From Streptomyces sp. GKU 895 (GTDB taxonomy: Bacteria > Actinomycetota > Actinomycetes > Streptomycetales > Streptomycetaceae): a stretch of DNA of 59,787 nt. The stretch covers positions 1 to 59,787 of the forward strand of contig MWJO01000041.1 in assembly GCA_002027195.1 (NCBI GenBank), read 5' to 3'. Position 1 is the first letter of the stretch, and the number at the start of each line of letters is the position of its first letter. The notes beneath the pieces were generated by a model. That model was not told where the DNA came from, ran no database searches, and saw only the letters and a list, made by a program, of their open reading frames with translations. Shown one piece after another: positions 1 through 9,598 of this stretch. The position numbers were made by a program, and so were the translations under genes.

Positions 1-1491
1 CCGGGCACGGCCGAACTGCGCGGCGCCGCGACCGCCGCCGCGCGGGCCCAGGAGGCCGGGATCGCCTTCGGCAGGTGCCCGGACGCGGAGGACCTGCCGG
101 CCGCGATGCAGTGCGGCACGGTCACCGTCCCGCTCGACTACGCGCACCCCGGCGGCAAGCAGATCAAGCTCACCGTCAGCCGGATCCGGGCCACCCACAA
201 GGACCCGCACAACAGCAAGCGCAAGGTCCCGCGGCAGGGCTCCTTGGTCTACAACCCGGGCGGCCCGGGCGGCTCCGGCATGTACTTCCCGCTCATGGGC
301 TACGTGCCCGAGTGGAAGCGGCTCGCGGCGGCCTACGACCTCGTCGGCTACGCCCCGCGCGGCGTCGGCCGCTCGGCCCCGCTGTCCTGCGAGGACCCCA
401 AGCACTTCCTCAAGGCGCCCTCTCCGGCGCCGACGCACCCCTCGGAGTCGTACAAGCAGGAGCGCATCGCCGAGGCGAAGGCCTACGCGCGCGGCTGCGC
501 CAAGCGGACCGGCAGCGCGCTGCGGCACTACACCTCCCTCAACAACGCCCGCGACCTCGACGTCCTGCGTGCCGCCCTGGGCGAGGAGAAGCTGACGTTC
601 ATGGGGGCGTCGTACGGCACCTACTTCGGGGCCCTGTACGCGACGCTGTTCCCCACGCACGTGCGGCGGATGGTGTTCGACGCGGCGGTGAACCCGGACC
701 CGGAGGACGTCTGGTACCGCAACAACCTCGCCCAGTCGGCCGCGTTCGAGGGCCGCTGGGCGGACTTCCGGGAGTGGGTCGCCAAGCACGACAAGGTGTA
801 CGGCCTCGGCGACACGGCCGAGGACGTGCAGCGCAGCTACGACAAGGCGGCGGCCCAGCTGGCGGCGGACCCGGCCGGCGGGAAGGTCGGGCCCGGCCAG
901 TTGCAGGGGGCGTTCCTGACGGCCGGGTACTACGACGACTTCTGGCCGCACCGGGCGCAGGCGCTGTCCGCCTATCTGAAGGGCGACCCCAAGCCGCTGA
1001 TCGAGCAGGCGGGGCCGCATCCGGAGGCGGCGAAGGAGGCCGAGAACTCCAGCGCCGTGTACACGGCCGTCGAGTGCAACGACGCGGCCTGGCCCACGGA
1101 CTGGGAGGTGTGGGACCGGGACAACACCCGGCTCGCCCGGGTCGCGCCGTTCGAGACCTGGGACAACGTGTGGATGAACCTGCCGTGCGCCTACTGGCGG
1201 GCGCCGCGTCAGGAGCCGCTGGACGTGCGGACGGGTCCGGGCGAGTTGCCGTCGACGCTGATCCTGGCGGCCGAGCGGGATGCGGCCGCGCCCTACGAAG
1301 GGGCGCTGGAGCTGCACCGGCGGTTGTCGGGGTCGGTGCTGGTGACCGAGCGGGACGCGGGCACGCACGGGATCGCGGGCGGCCCGAACCGGTGCGTCAA
1401 CGGCTACCTGGACGCGTACCTGCTGGAGGGCCGGCTCCCGGTGCGGCGCGCTGCGTGTGCGCCGCACCCGGAGCCCAAGCCCCGCGGCTGA
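1..1491 (+). CDS. Alpha/beta hydrolase, tripeptidyl aminopeptidase-like (S33/TAP family), 5' truncated by window edge
   Basis: The frame is open from base 1, so the start lies upstream; about 496 residues are visible. The fold is that of Streptomyces TAP/Slp-type exopeptidases, secreted or lipoprotein enzymes that trim peptides. The nucleophile motif is GASYGTYFG near 601-630, the likely acid is in AERDAAAP near 1270, and the catalytic His is in GTHGIAGG near 1363. The HG-type oxyanion region reads NPGGPGGSG near 256. The C-terminal part with several Cys matches the TAP-like C-terminal domain. The stop TGA abuts the stop of hemQ on the other strand (TGATCA at 1489-1494), so the two genes converge with no gap. 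The substrate cannot be told from sequence, and the signal peptide is outside the window. Confidence 0.85.
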   Translation, partial: PGTAELRGAATAAARAQEAGIAFGRCPDAEDLPAAMQCGTVTVPLDYAHPGGKQIKLTVSRIRATHKDPHNSKRKVPRQGSLVYNPGGPGGSGMYFPLMGYVPEWKRLAAAYDLVGYAPRGVGRSAPLSCEDPKHFLKAPSPAPTHPSESYKQERIAEAKAYARGCAKRTGSALRHYTSLNNARDLDVLRAALGEEKLTFMGASYGTYFGALYATLFPTHVRRMVFDAAVNPDPEDVWYRNNLAQSAAFEGRWADFREWVAKHDKVYGLGDTAEDVQRSYDKAAAQLAADPAGGKVGPGQLQGAFLTAGYYDDFWPHRAQALSAYLKGDPKPLIEQAGPHPEAAKEAENSSAVYTAVECNDAAWPTDWEVWDRDNTRLARVAPFETWDNVWMNLPCAYWRAPRQEPLDVRTGPGELPSTLILAAERDAAAPYEGALELHRRLSGSVLVTERDAGTHGIAGGPNRCVNGYLDAYLLEGRLPVRRAACAPHPEPKPRG

Positions 1492-2223
1492 TCAGGCCAG
1501 GCCCGCGACCAGATCCCCGATGTCCTTGCGGCGGCCCGTGAAGAACGGGACCTCCTCGCGGACGTGCATGCGGGCCTCCGAGGCGCGCAGGTGGCGCATG
1601 AGGTCGACGATGCGGTACAGCTCGTCGGCCTCGAAGGCCAGCAGCCACTCGTAGTCGCCGAGGGAGAAGGAGGCGACCGTGTTGGCGCGGACGTCCGGGT
1701 AGCCGCGGGCCATCTTGCCGTGGTCGGCGAGCATGCGGCGGCGGTCCTCGTCGGGCAGGAGGTACCAGTCGTAGGACCGCACGAAGGGGTAGACGCTGAC
1801 GTAGTTGCGCGGCGTCTCGTCGGCGAGGAACGCCGGGATGTGCGAGCGGTTGAACTCGGCGGGGCGGTGCAGCGCCATGTTCGACCAGACCGGCTCCAGC
1901 GCGCGGCCCAGCTTGGTGCGGCGGAAGAGGTTGTACGCCTCCTGGAGCTGGTCGGCGGTCTCGGCGTGCCACCAGATCATGAGGTCGGCGTCGGCGCGGA
2001 GGCCGGACACGTCGTAGGTGCCGCGGATCGTGACGTCCTTCGCGGCGAGCTGGTCGAACAGCTCCTGGACCTCGTCCGCGTAGCCCGCGCGGTCCTCGGG
2101 GAGGACGTCCTTCAGCTTGAAGACGGACCAGAGCGTGTAGCGGATGACCTCGTTCAGGTCCTTGGCCAGCTTGCCCTTGTTCGGGATCCGGCCGGCCTCG
2201 GGGGTGGGGGCGTCGTTGCTCAT
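1492..2223 (-). CDS. hemQ: Coproheme decarboxylase HemQ (ChdC, chlorite-dismutase family)
   Basis: This 243-residue protein matches actinobacterial HemQ, the last enzyme of the coproporphyrin-dependent heme pathway, which oxidatively decarboxylates coproheme to heme b in the cytoplasm. Family landmarks are an N-terminal ferredoxin-like half (IRYTLWSVFKL), the conserved HRPAEFNRSHIPAF stretch with His residues in the position used by actinobacterial ChdC, and VYPFVRSYDWY, whose first Tyr aligns with the catalytic Tyr of the YPxxK/R motif. The ATG at 2223 lies 5 bp after the hemG stop, so the two form an operon and act in the same pathway; hemE lies 5 kb away. Length is normal for the family. 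Confidence 0.95.
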   Translation of the reverse strand: MSNDAPTPEAGRIPNKGKLAKDLNEVIRYTLWSVFKLKDVLPEDRAGYADEVQELFDQLAAKDVTIRGTYDVSGLRADADLMIWWHAETADQLQEAYNLFRRTKLGRALEPVWSNMALHRPAEFNRSHIPAFLADETPRNYVSVYPFVRSYDWYLLPDEDRRRMLADHGKMARGYPDVRANTVASFSLGDYEWLLAFEADELYRIVDLMRHLRASEARMHVREEVPFFTGRRKDIGDLVAGLA

Positions 2224-2228
2224 GGTCC

Positions 2229-3679
2229 TTATTCTCCTGCTCCTCCGTGCAGACTCTGCACCGGGTGGGCGGTGAGCTCCTGCACACCGCGCTCGTCGCC
2301 GTACACCTGGTCCACCGCGGCGTACGCGCTCGCGATGCAGGCGGGGATGCCGACGCCGTCGTACTGCGCTCCGCAGACGGCGATGCCGGGAAGCTTGGCC
2401 ACGTGGTCGCGGACCCGGGCCACTCGCGCGTGGTGGCCGACCGGGTACTGGGGCAGGCCGTCGGTCCAGCGGGTGACGCGGGTTTCCAGGGGGCGGGCGG
2501 CGAGGCCGGTGGCCTCGCGCAGGTCGTGGCGGGAGACGTCGACGAGGTCGGCGTCGTCACGTTCCAGGATCGCCGTCTCGCCGTAGCGGCCGACCGAGGT
2601 GCGCAGGACGACGACGTCCGGGTTCTCGTCGGCGATCCAGCCCCACTTCTGGGACGCGAACGTGGACGCCTTGATGGTGCGGCCGTCGACGGGCGGCACC
2701 AGGAAGCCGCTGCCGCCGGGAGGGCGGTGTCGGTACGGCGGTAGGCGAGGGTGACCAGGGCCATGGAGGCGTACTCGACGCCAGCGAGCTCGGCGGCGGC
2801 CTCCGGGGACTCGGGGCGCAGCAGGCCGGCGGCGGCCGGGGCGGGGACGGCGACGATCACGGAGTCGGCGTGCAGGGTGCGGTCGCCGGTGACGACCCGC
2901 CAGCCTTCGGCGCCCGCGCGGCGCAGTTCGGTGACGGGCGCGTCGGTGACGATCTCGCCGCCGCGCGCGCGGACCGAGTCGGCGACGGCGAGCGGGAGGC
3001 TGCCGACGCCGCCCTGGATGCCCATGAAGACCGGGCCGGTCTGCTGGTTGGCCGCCGCCTTGGCCTGGATCTCGCGGACCGCCTCCGTCAGGGAGGTGTG
3101 GGTCTTCGCGGCCTGGAACAGCTGCGGAACGGCCGAGCGCATCGAGATGCGGTAGGCGTCGCCCGCGTACACCCCGCCCAGGAGGGGCTCGATGAGCCGG
3201 TCGACGACTTCACGGCCGAGGCGCTCGGCGACGTACGCGCCCACCGCCACGTCGTCGCCGACCTCGGTGCGGGGCAGGTCGGCGTCGCGCTCGATGCGGG
3301 CCAGGCCCTCCTCGGAGAGGACGCCTTCGAGGGCGGCGGCGGTGCCGGGGACGCCCATGACGTGGCCCTTGGGCATGGGGCGCAGGGCGCCGCGGGTCCA
3401 GATCGAGGCGGTGGCGGTGGCGGGCGGCTGGAGGCGGTCGGTGAGGCCGGCCTCGCGGGCCAGGGCGACGGCCTCGGGTCTGCGCGCCAGCATCGACTCC
3501 GCGCCGAGGTCCACGCGCGCGCCGGCGATCTCGCCGGGCAGCAGCTTGCCGCCGACGCGGCCGGACGCCTCCAGGACGGTCACCCGCGCCCCGCGCTGCA
3601 GCAGCCGGTGGGCCGCGGCCAGTCCCGCGATCCCGGCTCCGATGACGACGACGTGTCCCGTCGTACCTGATCCGCTCAT
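2229..3679 (-). CDS. hemG: Protoporphyrinogen/coproporphyrinogen oxidase (HemG/HemY/CgoX), frameshifted near 2718
   Basis: The protein starts at ATG 3679 with a Rossmann FAD motif (VVIGAGIAGLAAAHRLLQRGA) followed by GRVGGKL, typical of flavin amine oxidase-type protoporphyrinogen oxidases. In Gram-positive bacteria this enzyme oxidises coproporphyrinogen III to coproporphyrin III. The frame runs well to about 2720 and then continues in another frame (VPPVDGRTIKASTF... to the TAA at 2229), which carries the FAD-binding C-terminus (GIAVCGAQYDGVGIPACIASA). Restoring one C in the C-run at about 2717-2718 joins the halves into roughly 484 residues, the normal length. I read this as a one-base deletion, more likely a sequence error than a dead gene because hemQ downstream is intact. 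Confidence 0.88.
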
Positions 3680-3835
3680 GGCTCCACCCTCTCAGACGCC
3701 ACCGACAGCGCGGCCAGGGCCCTTTGTCCCTTCCGAGTCCCGACCGTGACCCCATCGGAACCACCCCGCCCCAACGTTGCGGGGCACCCGTGCGTCGAAG
3801 GAGCGTCAGTCGTCACAACCCTCGGGGGGACGCCC

Positions 3836-4852
3836 ATGCGCGCACGACGTTCCGTACGGCCGGTACACGCCCTGGCCGGTCTTCTGCTGGCCACCGCACT
3901 GGCCCTGGCCGGCTGCTCCGGCTCCGGCTCCTCCGGCGGCGATTCCGGCAGCGACAGCGCCGCGCTGTCGGAGGCGAAGGAGGGCGCCCCGGGCGGCGCC
4001 GCCGACAGTGACAGCGGCGCGGGCGGCAAGCAGGCGAGCACCGCGCCCAAGCTGCCCACCAACCACATCATCCGTACCGCCGAACTCACCGTGCAGGTCA
4101 AGGACGTGCCCAAGGCGCTGGAAGCAGCCCGGACGACCACCGAGAACGCGGGCGGCTACGTCGGCAAGGAGTCCACCTCCCGTAACGAGGAGGGCGCGGA
4201 GGAGACGCGGGTGACGCTGCGGGTGCCCGTCGACGCGTACGAGGGGGTCCTGGCGGAGCTGGAGGGCGCGGGCAAGCTCGTCGAGCGCACCGCGAAGGCG
4301 CAGGACGTCACCGATCAGGTCGTCGACGTGGAGAGCCGCATCAGGACGCAGCGGGCGAGCGTGGCCCGCATCCGGGAGCTGATGGACCGGGCCACCAAGC
4401 TGAGCGACGTCGTCACCCTGGAGGGCGAACTGAGCAGCCGCCAGTCCGACCTGGAGGCGCTGCTGGCCCGTCAGGCGTCCCTGAAGGACCGGACGAGCCT
4501 GGCCACCATCACGCTGTCCCTGTCCGAGAAGCCGGTGCCGAAGGCCGCCGGGGACGACGATCCGGGGGTCATGGACGCCCTGTCGGGCGGCTGGGACGCG
4601 TTCGTGTCGATGCTGCGGTGGATCGTGGTGGCACTGGCCGCGGTACTCCCCTTCGCCGCCGGGCTGGCGCTGCTCCTGCTGGCGTGGCTGCGGCTGATCC
4701 GGCCCCGGCTGGCCCGCCGCCCGGCTCCGGCTCCGGCTCGGCGAGCGCGGCGAGTGGCCTGGGTCCGCTGCCCGTCGCCCGCCCCGCGCCCACCGGGGAA
4801 CAGGGCGGCGAGCAGGACTGAAATGCCCTGCCCTCGTAGCGTGTTCGCATGA
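3836..4852 (+). CDS. DUF4349 domain lipoprotein
   Basis: Start ATG 3836 is preceded by a GGGGGGA-type ribosome site and begins a lipoprotein signal (MRARRSVRPVHALAGLLLATALALAGC, lipobox LAGC). A low-complexity Gly/Ser linker follows, then the DUF4349 core (IIRTAELTVQVKDVPKALEAA..., with a coiled-coil-like central stretch around VESRIRTQRASVARIRELMDRATKL) and one transmembrane helix near 4615-4690. The protein is probably anchored at the outer face of the membrane; its function is unknown. The last about 35 codons have poor third-position bias. An alternative frame from about 4735 to the TGA at 4821 reads GSASAASGLGPLPVARP and looks more natural, so a small indel near 4690-4735 is likely and the true stop may be 4821. 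Confidence 0.8.
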   Translation: MRARRSVRPVHALAGLLLATALALAGCSGSGSSGGDSGSDSAALSEAKEGAPGGAADSDSGAGGKQASTAPKLPTNHIIRTAELTVQVKDVPKALEAARTTTENAGGYVGKESTSRNEEGAEETRVTLRVPVDAYEGVLAELEGAGKLVERTAKAQDVTDQVVDVESRIRTQRASVARIRELMDRATKLSDVVTLEGELSSRQSDLEALLARQASLKDRTSLATITLSLSEKPVPKAAGDDDPGVMDALSGGWDAFVSMLRWIVVALAAVLPFAAGLALLLLAWLRLIRPRLARRPAPAPARRARRVAWVRCPSPAPRPPGNRAASRTEMPCPRSVFA

Positions 4853-6232
4853 ACATGAGCACTGCGAGCGAACGACTGGTCGTGATCGGCGGTGACGCCG
4901 CGGGGATGTCCGCGGCGTCCCAGGCCCGCCGGCTGAAGGGGCCCGACGCACTGGAGATCGTGGCGTTCGAGCGCGGTCACTTCACCTCCTACTCGGCGTG
5001 CGGCATCCCGTACTGGGTGGGCGGCGACGTCGAGGAGCGGGACCAGCTGATCGCCCGTACGCCGGAGGAGCACGCGCGCGGGCGATCGACCTGCGCCTGC
5101 GGACGGAGGTCACGGAGATCGACGTGGCCGGGCAGCGGGTCCGCGCGCGTGACGTCGATTCGGGGGCCGAGTCCTGGACGTCGTACGACAAACTCGTGAT
5201 CGCGACCGGCGCCCGCCCGATCCGCCCGGAGATGCCGGGCGGCGACGCACCCGGTGTCCATGGGGTGCAGACCCTGGACGACGGTCAGGCGCTGCTCGAC
5301 ACGCTGGCACGCACGCGTGGCCGCAGGGCGGTGGTGGTCGGCGCCGGGTACATCGGCGTCGAGATGGCCGAGGCGCTCATCAACCGCGGCTACGAGGTGA
5401 CCGTCGTCAACCGGGGCAGCGAGCCGATGTCGACGCTCGATGCGGACATGGGCCGCCTGGTGCACGAGGCGATGGAGGGCCTGGGCATCACCATGGTCAA
5501 CGACGCCACGGTCACCAAGATCCTCACCGGTGAGGACGGCCGGGTGCGGGCGGTGGCCACGGAGGACGCCGAGTATCCGGCGGACGTGGTGGTGCTGGGG
5601 ATCGGGGTGCGCCCGGAGACCTCGCTGGCCAAGGCGGCGGGGCTGCCCGTGGGCCGGCACGACGGGCTGCTGACCGACCTGGCCCTGCGGGTGCGCGGGC
5701 ACGAGAACATCTGGGCCGGCGGCGACTGCGTGGAGGTCCTCGACTGGTCTCCGGCCAGGAGCGCCACATCGCGCTCGGCACGCACGCCAACAAGCACGGC
5801 CAGGTGATCGGCGCGAACGTGGGCGGCGGTTACGCCACCTTCCCGGGCGTGGTCGGCACGGCGGTGAGCAAGGTCTGCGACCTGGAGATCGCCCGTACCG
5901 GCCTGCGCGAGAAGGACGCGCGCAGGGCGGGCCTCCAGTACGAGGCGGTGACCATCGAGTCCACGTCCCGCGCGGGGTACTACCCCGGCGCCTCCCCCAT
6001 GACGGTGAAGATGCTCGCCGAGCGCCGCACGGGGCGGCTGCTCGGTGTGCAGATCGTCGGGAGGGAGGGCGCGGGCAAGCGGGTGGACATCGCGGCGGTG
6101 GCGCTCACGGCGGGGATGACGGTGGAGCAGATGACGGCCCTGGACCTGGGCTACGCCCCGCCGTTCAGCCCCGTGTGGGACCCGGTGCTGGTGGCGGCCC
6201 GCAAGGCCGCTGCCGCGGTGCGGGCCGCGTGA
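4849..6232 (+). CDS. FAD-dependent pyridine nucleotide-disulfide oxidoreductase (CoA-disulfide reductase/NADH oxidase-like), two frameshifts
   Basis: Three frames together give one flavoprotein of about 460 residues. The N-terminus has the FAD motif VVIGGDAAGMSAASQA and the redox-Cys region FTSYSACGIPYWVGG, typical of CoA-disulfide reductase/NADH oxidase-type enzymes. The middle has ATGARPIRPEMPG and the NAD motif VVVGAGYIGVEMAEALI. The C-terminus has the dimerisation domain (YYPGASPMTVKMLAERRTGRLLG). The frame breaks at about 5080 (a base missing in the CGCGCG run, HARAAIDLRLRTEV expected) and at about 5743 (one C missing, VLDLVSGQERHIALGTHANKHGQ expected). ATG 4849 has no clear ribosome site and a TAGCGT box lies about 10 bp upstream, so the mRNA may be leaderless. 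The exact disulfide substrate is not known. Confidence 0.85.
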
Positions 6233-6235
6233 CGG

Positions 6236-6559
6236 CTACGCCGATCCGTTGATGCGTTCGATGGCCTGGCGGGTCTGCTCGGCGGGCGGCCGGGCCGGCA
6301 GGGAGGAGACGGAGGCGCTCGGGGCGGGCACCGCGGCCGGCTGCTCCCCCGCCGGTTTCGCGTGGGCCGCGGGCCGGGTGGACCGCAGCCGGTGGCTCAC
6401 CGCCTCGTCCAGCGTCACCGGCCGCTGCATCTGCGTGGCGAGCCGCCCCGCGTCCTGGCCCAGCCGGGCCACGTCTTCCCAGGGCAGTCTCAGCACCACG
6501 GCGACCTCGGCCTCGCCGTCGGGCAGGGCGTGGATCGGAGGAGTAACTCGGTCGTTCAT
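6236..6559 (-). CDS. Conserved hypothetical protein, 107 aa
   Basis: A small Ala/Pro-rich protein from ATG 6559. The N-terminal half (DGEAEVAVVLRLPWEDVARLGQDAGRLATQ) looks folded, with a strand-helix pattern. The rest is a low-complexity linker (KPAGEQPAAVPAPSAS) ending in a short helix. Third-position GC bias supports it as real and it fills the gap after the oxidoreductase, convergent with it at a distance of 3 bp. I do not recognise a family, and there is no signal peptide or membrane segment. Confidence 0.65.
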   Translation of the reverse strand: MNDRVTPPIHALPDGEAEVAVVLRLPWEDVARLGQDAGRLATQMQRPVTLDEAVSHRLRSTRPAAHAKPAGEQPAAVPAPSASVSSLPARPPAEQTRQAIERINGSA

Positions 6560-6684
6560 CGCCTGTTCCTCACGTTGACCCCGCGACCCGCCTTCCCCGT
6601 GCCGCGGGCAGTTGCGAAGTCATACGCACGCGCGCGTGCGGGCGTTCATCGATTCGCGGAGCGCATCGCGGGCACTACTTCCTT

Positions 6685-7503
6685 GTGGTCATCCCCGTCC
6701 ATGACGTGAACCCGGTGCGCCGCACCCCTGTGGTGACGTACGCACTCATCGCCGCGAACGTGCTGGTCTTCCTGTACACGCCCGGCCTGGCCGGCTCCGT
6801 GGCGGGCGACAGCAGCCTGTCCCAGCTCTGTCATCTCCAGGCCTTCCTGGACCACTACGCGGCGGTACCGCAGGAGCTGATCCACCATCAGCTGCCCCGG
6901 CTGGTGCCCACCGGCGAGGTGGGTCCGGGCGGCAGGGGCTGCGTCGTCGGGCCGCCGGGCTACGACAAGTCCCCGTTCCTGTCCGTGTTCACCGCGATGT
7001 TCCTGCACGGCGGCTGGCTGCACCTGCTGGGCAACATGCTGTTCCTGCTGATCTTCGGCAACAACGTCGAGGACCGCATGGGCCATGTGCGCTTCGCGCT
7101 GTTCTACGTCGTCTGCGGCTACGCGGCGTCGTACGGCTTCGCGTTCCTCAACGCCGACTCCGGCGACCCGCTGATCGGCGCGTCCGGGGCCATCGCCGGG
7201 GTGCTGGGCGCCTATCTGGTGCTCTATCCGAAGGCCAGGGTGTGGGTGCTGGTCCCGTTCCTGGTCTTCCTGCCGCTCAGGTTGCCGGCCTGGCTGGTGC
7301 TGGGCTTCTGGTTCGCGCTGCAGGCCGTCTACTCGTCCGGCGAGGGCGTCTCCGAGGCGGGCACGGTGGCGTACGCGGCGCACGTCGTGGGCTTCCTCGT
7401 CGGCATGCTGCTGGCCTGGCCGCTGAAGGCGGGCACGACCCCGCCGCCGGAACCGCGCGGTCTGCTGTTCGGCAGGAAGGCGCGGCCCCGGCACACCTGG
7501 TAG
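6685..7503 (+). CDS. Rhomboid family intramembrane serine protease
   Basis: A 272-residue, six- or seven-helix membrane protein from GTG 6685. The catalytic Ser motif GASGAIAGVLGAYL (near 7177-7215) and the family landmarks HGGWLHLLGNMLFLLIFGNNVEDRMG (near 7009-7080) identify a rhomboid protease, which cleaves transmembrane substrates inside the bilayer. The paired His is likely in YAAHVVGFLVGMLL near the end. Between helices 1 and 2 there is a long extracellular loop, as in other Streptomyces rhomboids. Only one base separates its TAG from the hemE stop on the opposite strand. Substrates are not predictable. Confidence 0.93.
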   Translation: MVIPVHDVNPVRRTPVVTYALIAANVLVFLYTPGLAGSVAGDSSLSQLCHLQAFLDHYAAVPQELIHHQLPRLVPTGEVGPGGRGCVVGPPGYDKSPFLSVFTAMFLHGGWLHLLGNMLFLLIFGNNVEDRMGHVRFALFYVVCGYAASYGFAFLNADSGDPLIGASGAIAGVLGAYLVLYPKARVWVLVPFLVFLPLRLPAWLVLGFWFALQAVYSSGEGVSEAGTVAYAAHVVGFLVGMLLAWPLKAGTTPPPEPRGLLFGRKARPRHTW

Positions 7504-7504
7504 G

Positions 7505-8560
7505 TCAGCGGGCCGTCTGCGTGTGGACGTACTCCACGAGCCGGGTCAGCGCGTCCGGGTCGGTGGACGGCATGACGCCGTGACCGAGGTTGAAGACGTG
7601 GCCCTCCAGGTCCTTCGCCGCCTCGAGCACCTCGCGGGTCTTGGCCTCGACGGCCTCGGTGCCGGCGAACAGGACGGTCGGGTCGAGGTTGCCCTGGAGC
7701 GCCTTGCCGGGGCCGACGCGGCGGGCGGCCTCGTCCAGCGACACCCGGTAGTCGACGCCGACGACATCCGCGCCGGCCTCGCCCATGAGACCCAGCAGCT
7801 CGCCGGTGCCGACGCCGAAGTGGATGCGCGGGACGCCGTATCCGGAGACGGCGTCGAGCACCTTCGCGGAGGCGGCCATCACCGAGCGGCGGTAGTCGAC
7901 GGGGGCGAGCGCGCCGGCCCAGGAGTCGAAGAGCTGCACCGCGGAGGCGCCCGCCTCGATCTGCACCTTCAGGAACGCGGCCGTGATGTCGGCGAGCCGG
8001 TCCAGCAGGTCGGCCCAGAGCTCCGGGTCGCCGTACATCATCGCCTTGGCGTTCTCGTACGTGCGCGACGGGCCGCCCTCGACGAGGTAACTCGCGAGAG
8101 TGAAAGGCGCGCCCGCGAAACCGATGAGCGGGGTGGTGCCGAGCTCGGCGGTCAGCAGGCCGATGGCCTCGGTGACGTAGGAGACGTCCTCGGGGGTGAG
8201 GTCGCGCAGCTGGGCCAGGTCGGCGCGGGTGCGGATCGGCTTCTCGACGACCGGGCCGACGCCGGGCTTGATGTCGAGGTCGATGCCGATGGCCTTCAGC
8301 GGGACGACGATGTCGCTGAAGTAGATCGCCGCGTCCACGCCGTGCCGGCGCACGGGCTGGAGGGTGATCTCGGTGACCAGCTCGGGCCGCATGCAGGACT
8401 CGAGCATCGGGACGCCCTCGCGGACCTTGCGGTACTCCGGCAGTGAGCGCCCGGCCTGCCGCATGAACCACACCGGCGTGTGCGGCACGGGCTCGCGCCG
8501 GCAGGCCTTGAGGAAGGCGGATTCGTACGTGGCGGACGGCGGCGTCTGGTTAGCACTCAC
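7505..8560 (-). CDS. hemE: Uroporphyrinogen decarboxylase
   Basis: A 351-residue enzyme that decarboxylates uroporphyrinogen III to coproporphyrinogen III in the cytosol. Diagnostic segments are PVWFMRQAGRSLPEYR (substrate-binding signature 1), the catalytic Asp in AAIYFSDIVVPLKAIG, GFAGAPFTLASYLVEGG, and HFGVGTGELL followed by GNLDP. I chose GTG 8560 (VSANQTPPSATYESAFLKACRRE) because homology begins there. The open frame extends further upstream but carries no signal. It supplies coproporphyrinogen to the HemG/HemQ pair located 4-6 kb away. Confidence 0.96.
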   Translation of the reverse strand: MSANQTPPSATYESAFLKACRREPVPHTPVWFMRQAGRSLPEYRKVREGVPMLESCMRPELVTEITLQPVRRHGVDAAIYFSDIVVPLKAIGIDLDIKPGVGPVVEKPIRTRADLAQLRDLTPEDVSYVTEAIGLLTAELGTTPLIGFAGAPFTLASYLVEGGPSRTYENAKAMMYGDPELWADLLDRLADITAAFLKVQIEAGASAVQLFDSWAGALAPVDYRRSVMAASAKVLDAVSGYGVPRIHFGVGTGELLGLMGEAGADVVGVDYRVSLDEAARRVGPGKALQGNLDPTVLFAGTEAVEAKTREVLEAAKDLEGHVFNLGHGVMPSTDPDALTRLVEYVHTQTAR

Positions 8561-8689
8561 GTCGGCAAGTTTCGCACGGCGTCCCGAGTGCCCGGTGCCC
8601 GGCGTCGGTGCCGGTTCCCCGGTGACGTGCCGCCCGTTGTCCGGGTGTCTAGGCCCGCACCGGGCCCCGCTTCCCCTTAACCTTCCGGC

Positions 8690-9358
8690 ATGGCTGCGGC
8701 TCAAGGACGACTGTCGGACGGCACTGGCGGAATGGACGACGCGAAGGAGGGGGACCGGGATACGAGCAGCGAGGCGCCGTTGCCCTTCCGGGCCGCCGTC
8801 GACGCGCTGAGGGCCGCGCGGCTCAGGCCGCAGATCGAGGTGGAGCCGACGCGCGCCCCGCAGCGGCTCGCGCCGTTCGCGTACGCGCTGGAGGCGACGG
8901 TCGTCGACGGCGACCAGGACCTGGCGGACGGCCGGCTGGTGCTGCTGCACGACCCGGACGGGCACGACGCCTGGCGGGGTGCGTTCCGGCTGGTCACGCT
9001 GGTGCGCGCGGAGCTGGAACCGGAGATGGCGGCCGACCCGCTGCTGCCCGAGGTGTGCTGGTCGTGGCTGACCGGTGCGCTCCAGGCGCGCGGTCTCGCG
9101 TGCGGGGAGCCGAGCGGCACGGTCACCCGGGCCGGCTCCCACTACTTCGGCGGTCTCGCCGAGCGCCCGGCGGCCTCGCAGATCGAGATCCGCGCCTCCT
9201 GGACGCCCCGCGAGGGGCTGGGCGGGGTGCCGGACACCGCGGGTCATCTGGCGGCCTGGTGCGATCTGCTCGCGCAGGTCGCGGGGCTGCCGCCGGCCGG
9301 GCCGGGCGACGCGTCGGTGGTGACGCTGCCGCAGCGGCGCGGTCCGCAGTCACGCTGA
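8690..9358 (+). CDS. DUF3000 domain protein
   Basis: A 222-residue soluble protein divergent from hemE. The core from about residue 30 (PFRAAVDALRAARLRPQIEVEPTRAPQRLAPFAYALEATV) to about residue 200 fits DUF3000, an actinobacterial family of unknown function usually found beside hemE and RNase D genes. Conserved aromatic stretches are GRLVLLHDPDGHDAWRGAFRLV and VCWSWLTGAL. The start is uncertain: ATG 8690 gives the longest form, while ATG 8732 (MDDAKEGDRDTSSEAP) would drop a weakly conserved leader, and neither has a strong ribosome site. Confidence 0.8.
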   Translation: MAAAQGRLSDGTGGMDDAKEGDRDTSSEAPLPFRAAVDALRAARLRPQIEVEPTRAPQRLAPFAYALEATVVDGDQDLADGRLVLLHDPDGHDAWRGAFRLVTLVRAELEPEMAADPLLPEVCWSWLTGALQARGLACGEPSGTVTRAGSHYFGGLAERPAASQIEIRASWTPREGLGGVPDTAGHLAAWCDLLAQVAGLPPAGPGDASVVTLPQRRGPQSR

Positions 9359-9445
9359 CGTTTCCCCTCGGTGTCACCTTTTCGGGCGCAGGAATTTTGT
9401 CGTCACTTTGTCGATACGGCCACTTTCAGTCGAGAGTGATCCCTC

Positions 9446-9463
9446 GAACGAACCGATTCGTTC
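9446..9463. promoter_or_regulatory. 18-bp inverted repeat upstream of the response regulator
   Basis: GAACGAA CCGA TTCGTTC has perfect 7-bp arms and lies about 140 bp upstream of GTG 9599. The 240-bp gap 9359-9598 is unusually AT-rich for this genome and also holds a candidate promoter (TTGTTA and CATTCT, 16 bp apart, near 9500-9530). It is a likely operator; the binding protein is unknown. Confidence 0.5.
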
Positions 9464-9598
9464 ACCGAACGATCGACCACACGTCCGAATTGCACCAATT
9501 GTTACTCACTAGATCGTGATCATTCTCTAAAGGACTCGTGATCCGGTGCCGAAGACGACTGTGACCTTCCAAGTCGTCCCCGCACTCCAGGAGGCCTG

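Noticed and set aside
3770..3781. CCCAACGTTGCG, sharing the CAACGTTG core, upstream of the DUF4349 lipoprotein
   Set aside because: Only the central 8 bp match and the gene has no link to glycans; an 8-bp palindrome is expected by chance in 60 kb.
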